From contig CM043959.1 of assembly GCA_014529385.2 (NCBI GenBank), positions 89,445,529 to 89,509,528 on the forward strand: 64,000 nucleotides of DNA, in the 5' to 3' direction. The stretch comes from Adiantum capillus-veneris (lineage: Eukaryota > Streptophyta > Polypodiopsida > Polypodiales > Pteridaceae). This document shows positions 55,759 through 64,000 of this stretch, one piece after another; position 1 is the stretch's first letter; each line of letters begins with the position of its first letter. The notes under the pieces are model-generated. The model was not told where the DNA came from and searched no databases. It saw only the letters and a list, made by a program, of their open reading frames with translations. The position numbers were made by a program, and so were the translations under genes.

Positions 55759-56838
55759 CTATAATGTAGCATTGTAAGCGTTGACAAGGTTCATACTATC
55801 CTTAAGCTGGATTCCTTGCATCCATCTAGCATCTTCAAAAGGATAATTTTTGAACTTAGTAAGATATCGTCGGATAATCTTACCATGTCGTAGTACCTTG
55901 TCTTCATGCCGAAGGATAGCTTCGGGTTGTAGTACCTCTTCTTGATCTTCGATTCCGGGAGGGTCTTCAATAATTGGTTCATTTGGAGGCTCTCCTTTGT
56001 AGGGCTTGAGTAGGCTCACATGAAAAGCATTGTGTATGAGCCAATGGTTAGGCAACTTGAGTTGATAAGTCACCTGATTGATTGGCTTCAAAATTTGAAA
56101 AGGACCATAGTATCTTTTTGCTAGTTTAGCATAATACTTTTGATGGCCCGTAGGATTTTTGTGGCTCGTTTGCCTCAATCGAGCCTTAAGAAACTTAAGT
56201 AAGACCCAATCATTTCCTTTGAACGTTAAGGCCCTTCTGTGCTTGTCAGCAACAACTATTTGCCTTAATTGGGAGATGGATATAGCCTCCTTCATCTTTT
56301 GACAACATGCTTGCAAGTCACGATTATACTCATTAGCAACGAAGATCTTCCCATGTACTTTAAGTAGCAAGGGACTTTTAGGTCTTCCCTCTATGATTTC
56401 AAAAGGTGCTTTTCCCGTAGAAGTATGTATAGTATTATTATACACATACTCTACAAGAGGTAAGTACTTTTCCCATTGTGAGCATTGATCTACTTCTGTA
56501 ACATAGGTCTTTAGTAGATCAAGAATCATAAGATTGGCTATCTCACTTTGGCCATCCGTTTGGGGGTGATAGGCCGAAGAGAAATTCAATCTTGTACCTA
56601 GATTTTTGAAGAGACCTTTCCAAAAATTACTGGTAATTCTAGGATCTCTATCTGACACGATGGATGTTGGCAATCCATGGTGTTTGAAAATCTGTGATAT
56701 GAAGAGAGTTGCCATTTGGTGTGCCTTAATAGTCTTCTTGACAGGGATAAAGTGTGCTTGCTTGCTAAACCTGTCGACTATTGTCCATATTCCCGTATTC
56801 CCATGGATAGATTTTGGTAATCCAAAGGAAAAATCCAT
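55759..56838 (-). pseudogene. Element G unit 1 integrase fragment
   Basis: This 359-codon open frame is about 95% like the unit 2 integrase. It keeps all three catalytic positions (MDFSFGLPKS, VSDRDPRI, GQSEIAN). The zinc-binding N-terminus is missing because the deletion junction lies just before the first Asp. Confidence 0.8.
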
Positions 56839-56843
56839 GGATT

Positions 56844-56882
56844 AATCATTTGGGTTGGTTAGATATTAGATATTTAATGACA
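56844..56882 (-). repeat. 39-bp stub of the element G 5' LTR
   Basis: The minus strand reads TGTCATTAAATATCTAATAT and onward, identical to the start of the other two LTRs. The duplication TGATT is directly outside and the integrase fragment directly inside. Confidence 0.8.
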
Positions 56883-57388
56883 TGATTACTAAATTATTTA
56901 TTAAGTGTTGATTGTCAATTTTTGGAACCTTCACACTTCCATTTTCAAGGAAAGAAGGCCACAAGCTGCCAAGGGATAGTGAACAATTTCAACTTTCAAT
57001 GTTGACTTCAATTACTATTGGCTGCTAGTTGAACAGTTTCTTGCAAAGTCTAACCAAGGGGTTTAACAATGTAGATTTTAACCAAGGGGTTTCGATTGCA
57101 AAGGCAACACCCAAAGCTATAGGTGCAATACTACTTGAATTTCAGTGATTTTCAATTAGTGTTCCTAGGCCTTTGCAGGTAGGAAATTTGGGCAGGTGCT
57201 TTTGACTATAGGTAAGCGAACACTATGTTCAACCTTCATGTACAAATCTGATTTGGTTTTTTTTCTTTTTGAATATGTTTTTGTTTACTTTTCCAAGTAG
57301 GATGCATAAACTTTTATGTTTTCATCCATTTTTCTCTTTAAGAGACATGACAAGGTCATGTAAGAGCAAAGTATTTTGGATGTCCAAC
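56883..57388. other. Sequence between elements G and L
   Basis: No gene or repeat is recognised. It holds either the 3' interior of element L or element T interior. Confidence 0.4.
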
Positions 57389-59580
57389 TTACATCAATTG
57401 CCCCACTGTGAGTATTCCTTTAAAAAATTTGCACCATCCTCCAGGATCATAGGGAAAATACAAGAATTTCCAATCAGTAGAGCATAAACATACATTATCC
57501 CACAAATCTTCATGAACACCGCCTGGATCATATGGCATATAAGTCAATTGCCCAGGACCATGCATATACCTGCCACCTCCTGGGTCAAAGGCTAGCTCAA
57601 AATCCCCTACATCATAGGGTAATATCAGATTCCATATAGCATCAGGTAGCACCAGATACTGCCATATCCCCTGTGCAAAAGGCTCATCCAATTGTCGATC
57701 ATCAATCACAGGTAAAAGCATTGACAGTTCACCTTCACTCTCATTAGTATTGGAATCCCAATCATGCATATCTGAACACATCAAGTCTTTGGTAAATTCC
57801 TCTTCATTAGGCTCAAAAGATGCATCTGAAAACAATTCTCTATCTCGTAGAGGCTCAAAATCAAGTAGTGCATCATCTAACAGCTTCATAAGTTCATCAT
57901 CTATTGAATCTGAACAAACTGGCTCATAGATGATTCTGGATCGATTGGTATCCTTAGCATCTGTATTTGAGAACCCTTCCAAAGCTTCATCCAATAAGAA
58001 CATAAGGTCTAGGTCCACCGCTTGAGAAGGTTCCTCAATCCTGCACATCTCAGGTTGCTGCAATAAACGAGGATTTTCACATATGACATGCATACTAAAC
58101 GCATCTGCAGTAAACTGCTCTTCAAGTCTTTCACCCTCATCCAGATATCTTTGCACTTCTATAGCACAAAGTTCAGCATGCACATTGAAAATTTCATCTA
58201 TTGCCCTATCTGTTTCATCGGCACAATGAAACCAATCATATTCATCAACAAGAGATTGCACTTCACTATGCACCCCCTCTGAATCAGCATCATCAAGGTC
58301 ATGATCATTCTGCCATAGTGTGAGCCCTGTGTCACAAATTCCTGATAGAGAAGAGGTTTGCTCCCTCTCTAATTCACCATCATTAAATTCAGGATCAGTT
58401 TGCCAGATTGGTAGCTCTAGGTCACAAAAACTTTTCAAAGAAGGAGTCTGCACCCCCTCTGATTCATTATCATCACATTCAAGACTAATTTTCCACTTTT
58501 GTAGCTGTGCTTCACAAAAACTTGTCAATGAAGGAGTCTGCACCCCCTCTGAATCAACATTTTGTAGATCTTCAAGCACATACTCTTGCTTAGCCAAGTC
58601 CTCAAAATCTAGTACATCCAAATTTGGTAAACCTGGTATATCAAAATCCATGATCTTGCTGCTCTCAACAATAGCCCTGCTTTGACCTATGACATCTGTA
58701 TCATTAATCAACTCTTTGGCAAAACTTGTACCAATATCTTCAATCACCTCTATGGTAGAATCTGTACCATAAAAATTTTGCTCTAATTCTGAGTCAGTAG
58801 CAAAAGTGTCAGCTGTAACCGAATCTTCCTGCATGTCTACTTGAATTTGGCTGCACTCATTTACCTGCAAAATTTCTTCTTGAGCTTTAGCCACTTCACT
58901 GTTTTGATCCCATGATTTCTTTTCCTCTTGTACTACAAGTATATGTTCTTTGAAAAATTCACCCTGCGTAGTTTGAGGCTGTAGAGACTCACCCTCAAGG
59001 ACTTCTACTTCATGTAAGGCATCTGCAAATCCCAAATTTGCATACACAGCTTTGACTATGTCTTCATCATTAGCTTGTAATAAGAAGGTAGTATCTTGCA
59101 CAATAAACTCATCAATCACAGCTTCTAACTTTGATTGTACTTGTCCTCGGATATCTCCGTAGTCCGGTAGACTTGCACTCTATTCTTGATAGCTTTCATA
59201 CTGCTCATAACGTACTTGCACAATAGCTTCTTTGAAATACTCCCAGTCGTCGTTGCAAGCTCTGGTAACCTCTTGAATCTGCTACTTCACATCTGAACTC
59301 ACTAACTGCTCAAAAGATTTGATCATCAATTCTTCTGGTATCCCTCTTACCTTGGTCTCCAGCTCATAGCACTCTAGGTAGCCCTCTGGATCGTATCCAT
59401 CAAAGAGTCGTCTCTCGTCGTATACTACATCTAAAGCTGCATCCATAGCTTTATCGATTTGATTTTTATTCTTCACGGTACTCTATTTCAAGGAGAGATC
59501 CTTGAACCTATTGAAGCATCGTTGAAAAATCTGGAACTGTTGACTTATCATCAAAACCGTTCGCACTTAATTCTACAATC
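57389..59580 (-). pseudogene. Element L gag-like gene with long acidic C-terminal region
   Basis: From 59476 to 57389 one frame is interrupted only by two TAG codons (59282 and 59180). The N-terminal part (FDGYDPEGYLECYE, RGIPEELMIKSFEQL, DDWEYFKEAI) matches the layout of a gypsy capsid domain (FDGxxxxxFLxxYE ... DWxxLKxxL). A further in-phase stretch upstream to about 59610 (MKNLEQMMKMIVEL) may be the true start. Beyond the capsid come some 570 acidic residues with a repeated SEGVQTPSLxSFC motif (three copies) and three DPGG motifs near the C-terminus. I know no function for this part. No protease, RT or zinc knuckle is present. Confidence 0.6.
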
Positions 59581-59654
59581 ATCTTCATCATCTGCTCTAA
59601 ATTCTTCATCTTTACCTCCCACCCCGGCTCGTTTCGAGTAGGGTTCACCAAAGA

Positions 59655-61978
59655 TGTCCGGGGATATGTGTTCGCTACGTGAGCCGGGTAGGCGCCGAGC
59701 CTCTGGCTGTGGGAGGTGTGAAAGAGAGAGAACAAGAGACAATGACAGCTTTGCCAATCACCGCAATCATCCATTAACCGAATATTACTTTGAGTACAAT
59801 TTATCCTTAGCCAAGGCGGGCTGTTAACAACGTCGTCACTTGGATCATCTGCTAACCCAGAGTTTAAGCTTTTGCTTTACAGAATTAACCGGGCCGTTAA
59901 CGACACTGGGCCTAACAGAATGATTAATCAAATATTTGATGATGACGGTGAAGAAAATTTTCTCCTATCACTTAATCTGCCTCGACTGACCTTAGGTTCT
60001 GTAAACTTTATCTTTCTATGTTGGTCTTTCCCTGCTTAGATAGCACTCAAGAACCTTCTGCAGTGCACCTTTTCCACGCTTAACCTCGTTTCCTCCTTGC
60101 CTTCTTAATCATGGCCGCTCATCTTATGTTCGATGAGAGAGAGTCTTCATTTTTACTTTGCCCTTCGATCTGTCTTTCTTGCCTTGGCTTGCTCCGATCT
60201 TGGTTGCTTGTTTTATCGACTTTGCTTGGAATCCCTTCTTCTTGCCTTTACCTGCTCAAGCCTCGAGGGATTCTTTTGCCCAAGCTCGTCTTCTTCTTCT
60301 TCTTCGAACAACTCTCCTTATTCTTTGTTGATGCTTCTAATTTGCTTTGCTTGTCATCAGAGCTCTACTTCGAGAGCCTTCCTTTGAGTCTTTCTTTGAG
60401 CCTTTCTTCGGTCCTCGCCAAGCTCGAGCTTACCTCCTCCTTGGCTTTGTGCCCTCGAGGTCTTCGCCTCCTTTTCTTCGCCCTTCAATACGAGGGAGAG
60501 AACGAGAGGGATGGCAAGCCCCCCCTTGAGGTCGAGAGCCTTCCCCTCTCTTTGATAGCCCTCGTTAACTCCTTACCTTGGTTGCTCGTTGTTCTCCTGC
60601 CTTGGCTCCCTTCCTCTCCACGCCTTGGTTACCCTTCGTTAATTCTCCATACCACTCCGCATGCCAAAAGCCGCTATTAATAGCTCGCTTTCCTTTTGCA
60701 ATGGCTCCAGCGTCACTGACGTGGCGCGGGAACCTATTCGATGACATGGCAAGCGAATATTTCCCCCTCCTCCAAAAGCGCCGTGAGTGGCACCGAAAGG
60801 GAGCGCGCAGGCATACCGTGCATTTTTCGTTTCACTGGCGAGCTCGTCTGAGCATCACCCTTGCAAGCGCGATCATCTCTCTCCCTTTCTCCTGCACGGT
60901 TCCCTGTTGAAAGCCATCGCCTTCCTTCTTTTCCTTTTGTTCACACCCCTATTAAGTTAGGGTGGCCATTTGTACTTTGGCTTTGGGCGGCCTCTCCTTT
61001 TATGTATTTGGGCGGCCTTAAGCCTTTTGGGTGGCCAATTCTTGGCTATTGGGCACCACATTTGGCATACATGCTGGCCAAGGCAATCTCATCAAAATTC
61101 TGTCATCCACTTCCTATTGGGTAAATCCCGCAATCAACACGCTCAAGGAGACGACATTTCGGCAAAGAGCTCATGAAGAGCTTTTTGTGCTTTCGTAACG
61201 GCACCGCATTCAACATGCATATAGACGAAGGCATTGCTTCCAACATCTCTTGACTGACAATATCCTTGTGAATTTTATTGTCTATAACAGCATCTCGAAT
61301 AATGCAAAAATTACCGAGCTCAACAAGGCCGACAACTGATATCGGCCTCAAGCGGTATTATCTGATCAAGCCGGACTCTGTCCGAGAAGCCGTAAATCCC
61401 TGTAGAACTCTCAAACTGCATAAAATGCATACAAACCCTGCTGAGGCTATAAAAATCCCAAACGGCACTCAGATCGAGCGGACCTAACTGGTACGGAGCC
61501 GGCCCCCGGTGAATCTTTAACGACCCATATCTTGGCAACCGTAACTCCGATCGCTGATCTGAAAAGACCGACACGCTCCACAAAGTGAGCACTTCAAGCC
61601 CGTGCATTCATTTCAATTCTGTCACCTCAGCTGCAATTGCGCAATCCGGTACGGATTTGCAATTGACTTAAACTTCAAAGTGCCATAACTTCTTCACCGT
61701 AGCTCTCATCGACGAGCCGTAAAGACAGGTCGATAGAGCACTTCAAGCACTGCAATTCTAGGTCATAATCTTCCATCTATGCTCACTTCAAGCATAGCAC
61801 TTTTTGGCATCATTAAGGCATCAGTTGGCCCTTTTAAGCCGCATCTGGCATACATTAATCAGTAAACTTGGCCTGTTATCAAGCCCTGATCACTGCTCAG
61901 TAAATGTGTAGGCTTCAAAGAAGCTTAGCTTGCATTTCTCTGCTCTTTTTCTCATCATGGCAGCGGAGCTGCACAACA
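59655..61978 (-). repeat. 5' LTR of element L (2,324 bp)
   Basis: On the minus strand it starts TGTTGTGCAGCTCCG and ends ATATCCCCGGACA. It is homologous over its length to the solo LTR at 24238-26557. The open frames in it (for example 60111-60680) are CT-rich artefacts. Confidence 0.8.
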
Positions 61979-62639
61979 ACGTCGCTGAGTGTTTATAGTT
62001 ACCTTCACACACAAATATACCTCATATTTGAAGGATGTTCTTTTTTTTGACATCCTTACTTGAGACATATTCCACACTTGGAGAATATGAGTCGTTGGGA
62101 CTAACACTGACACCCTTTAAATATGTGTTCGCGATAAGGTCCCTAGGTGCTGGTCGACTCTGTTTATAAGACCATTTATGCACGCCGTATTAGAAACAAT
62201 TTCAGTGGCCAAAAAATGTCGAATACCTAGTCAGACTTGTTAAGATACAAGTAAAACAACTTTAAAGGATAGTTGTTGATACATGTAGCAAGGCTATGTT
62301 TTGTTAATGAAAATGTTTCATTATTTGTACCTAGAAGTGATTTATGTTTCACATTCTATTATGGTTCAAACGTTTCAGAAAGGTTTGCAAATGATTGCAA
62401 TAGAAAGTATTTAGTTTCTTTTTAGGACTATTTACACTCCTCTTTCATGTGTGCTAGGAACATCACATTCACCATAAGTATTGGCAAGTATGATCATGGA
62501 TATGCAAGTTCGGATCTGTTTTTGCTAAATTCATGCGCACTAGGTGTTATGGGCCGTAGTGTTTAGTAAAGAAGCGGCATGCATATTCATCACATTAGTT
62601 GCTTGTGAAGAATTTTGCACTCTATGTGCAATATCTCTA
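61979..62639 (+). other. Element T 3' interior, undetermined
   Basis: No motif can be read; it is presumably decayed pol. Confidence 0.4.
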
Positions 62640-63430
62640 TGAGATTACTTTGGATCTACCAATCACCAATAGAGATCGTGGTTCGGTTTGGGTGCTTGTG
62701 GATCTTTCAAGTTAAACAAGATTGTTATCTATAACACTGTTGACTTCTCAAAGCAATGTTGTAAGGAACTGTGATCCTTGTTTTCCTAGTTATCTGGGAA
62801 GACTGTTTGTAAATGGTGGGGAAAACATACCTCAATATTTTTAGTATCCAAAGAGGATAGACAAATTACATAGTGTAATATTGTGCTAAAGGATATGCAA
62901 AGTGCATATGTTAGCACCAAGCAGCTCAATTAGAAAGCATGTATTGCTCTAGTTAGAGTTTGCTTACAACAAGGTAAAGCATGTTTGTGACTAGGTTTAG
63001 TCTCTTCATGCACAACTCAGGTTCTCAACCATGAACACTAGTTACGGTGGGGTTGTTTACTGATACAAGAAGATAACAAGTTAAGGAATTAGGCTTGGCT
63101 GATGAGTTACGTCAGCATGTTACTTTCATGGAAAGTGGAAAGAGGTACTCTTTGGAGTACAACTTTGTTGTGATAACTCGTTTAGCATGCTTATGTGCAT
63201 TCTAAATGGAGTCTACACACTATGTTGGATATAGGCTGATTATACAATATGATTGCAAAGGGACAACAATGTGAACAATCAACATGTTAGTCTTGGTTTC
63301 ATTGAACCTCCTTCTGGAATGTATTTCGGTCAAACGAATAGTTAGATCCATGAAGGATGCCACTGCGGAAAACATTAGTGCTCTTATGAAGATAAAACCG
63401 CTTTTGTTTTTGAGGACAAAAACGCTTCTC
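62640..63430 (+). pseudogene. Element T integrase, highly decayed
   Basis: LDLPITNRDRGSVWVLVDLSS (62653-62715) matches the gypsy block MDFITGLPxTNxxxDSIWVVVDRLSK; the Met-Asp of the first catalytic site reads Leu-Asp. Further on, CDPCFPSYLGRLF corresponds to DRDPRFTSxFW and LEFAYNKVKH to VEFAYNNSxH. Stops and frameshifts are frequent. The last frame (DKTAFVFEDKNAS) runs into the polypurine tract. Confidence 0.55.
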
Positions 63431-63444
63431 CAAGGGGGGAGTAA
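63429..63444 (+). promoter_or_regulatory. Polypurine tract of element T
   Basis: The purine-rich run CCAAGGGGGGAGTAA precedes the TGTCAGG start of the LTR. Confidence 0.75.
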
Positions 63445-63583
63445 TGTCAGGCCTAGGGCAGGAACGAGCATGCCAAGGGAAAGGACAGAGCTATGCGGTT
63501 AAGGGGGCCCTATTATTAGCAAGGCAGGGCCTTTATAGGGCATGGTTGGGTGGAGAGTTGCATGCTCTAGTTGCAATCTTACA
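63445..63583 (+). repeat. 3' LTR of element T
   Basis: This 139-bp LTR runs from TGTCAGGCCTAGGG to CAATCTTACA, followed by the target duplication TCTCC. Confidence 0.8.
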
Positions 63584-64000
63584 TCTCCCCTTCTGAATCA
63601 TCGGCTAGTCACTCAACTATCAGCCGATCTATAGGCCAAGCTGCAAGGCAGTTACCATCCACCCCTGCCTTCAATCAAAACCCTACACCCACATTCAGAA
63701 CTCGCTTTGCAGCTACACTTGATTTACCCCTAGTGCTAAAAATCTGTTATATTTTTGAATGGTTGTAGGTCACTATCAAGGATGAAGTCTGCCAAAAATT
63801 ACTCCCCCAAACTCAACCTAGAAACTGTATTATCTTTCACTTAACCTATTGGAATGCCTTTTTGCATGAAAATATTTCTATATGGGATAAAGAGTATGCA
63901 AATTGGTAAGAAAACTTGTGACAATGGTGAGTCAATGTACATAGTATACATAGGCAAATAACGCGCACCTAGGTAGAAATATTTAAATAAATACCAAAAT
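63584..64000. other. Flank right of element T
   Basis: Apart from the duplication TCTCC at its start no gene, repeat or motif is seen. Short open frames lack support. Confidence 0.4.

Larger units (their letters stand above)
40321..56882 (-). mobile_element. Element G: head-to-tail gypsy dimer sharing one LTR
   Basis: On the minus strand the order is: first 39 bp of an LTR (56882-56844), integrase of unit 1 (56838-55759), 3' region and polypurine tract, shared LTR (55400-53865), PBS, gag-protease-RT-integrase of unit 2, 3' region, LTR (41908-40321). The target duplication TGATT is present at both outer ends (56883-56887 and 40316-40320). Unit 1 lost everything between LTR base 39 and the start of the integrase core. 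A copia element and a solo LTR are nested in unit 2. Confidence 0.8.
57389..61978 (-). mobile_element. Element L: gypsy-type element with 2.3-kb LTR, 3' truncated
   Basis: On the minus strand it has an LTR (61978-59655), a possible PBS (TGGTGAACCC at 59649-59640) and a long gag-like frame to 57389. No pol follows; the element is cut off before 56883. The same LTR family occurs as a solo copy at 24238-26557. Confidence 0.65.
36995..63583 (+). mobile_element. Element T: gypsy element with very short LTRs, split by nested insertions
   Basis: LTRs of 151 bp (36995-37145) and 139 bp (63445-63583) share TCAGGCCTAGGG, TATTATTAGCAAGGCAGGGC and TGGAGAGTTGCATGCT. The left LTR is followed by an iMet PBS and the right one preceded by a polypurine tract. 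Identical TCTCC duplications (36990-36994 and 63584-63588) flank the whole 26.6 kb. This supports one original insertion, although the left LTR start has changed from TG to TT. Its interior is split into 37146-40315 and about 61979-63444; the rest is later insertions. Confidence 0.65.

Noticed and set aside
60111-60680. 189-codon frame rich in Leu and Ser
   Set aside because: It is CT-biased sequence in the L LTR; the homologous solo LTR does not keep the frame.

Overview
The window looks like a retrotransposon-filled stretch of a land-plant nuclear genome. The evidence is plant-type Ty3/gypsy and Ty1/copia elements primed by initiator tRNA-Met (TGGTATCAGAGC), plant telo-box motifs (AAACCCTAA), a hAT-type MITE, long CT/GA microsatellites and one spliced host gene of the plant BAG co-chaperone family. 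I cannot place the species; the deep nesting suggests a large genome.

Layout. 1-8356: 3' part of a Tat/Athila-like gypsy element (A) with an internally inverted integrase segment and a long extra ORF of unknown function. 8357-27125: gypsy element B (gag, protease, RNase H and integrase remnants; RT lost), holding a 167-bp hAT MITE, a non-coding LARD-like element C (12131-23400) that itself carries chromovirus D (16499-23038), and a 2.3-kb solo LTR (24238-26557). 27126-29580: minus-strand gypsy F. 29819-32169: the BAG gene (minus strand, four exons). 32725-35208: a LINE ORF1-like fragment and a truncated copia element. 35420-36953: a degenerate gene of unknown family.

36995-63583: a gypsy element T with very short LTRs (151 and 139 bp) and matching TCTCC target duplications, its ends now 26.6 kb apart. 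Inside it lies a minus-strand G-G tandem dimer (40321-56882, target duplication TGATT) that shares a central LTR. That dimer contains a complete-ended copia element (48169-52929, target duplication GAGGG) and a 2-kb solo LTR. Also inside T is a minus-strand element L (57389-61978) with a 2.3-kb LTR and an unusual acidic gag ORF with only two in-frame stops.

Almost no transposon gene is intact: most carry stops, frameshifts, deletions or changed catalytic residues. The only feature I believe is a working host gene is BAG. The order of insertions can be read from target duplications. The unexplained structure lies in the leaders and LTRs (palindrome clusters, a four-unit hairpin array, telo-boxes) and in two large ORFs without a recognised function.
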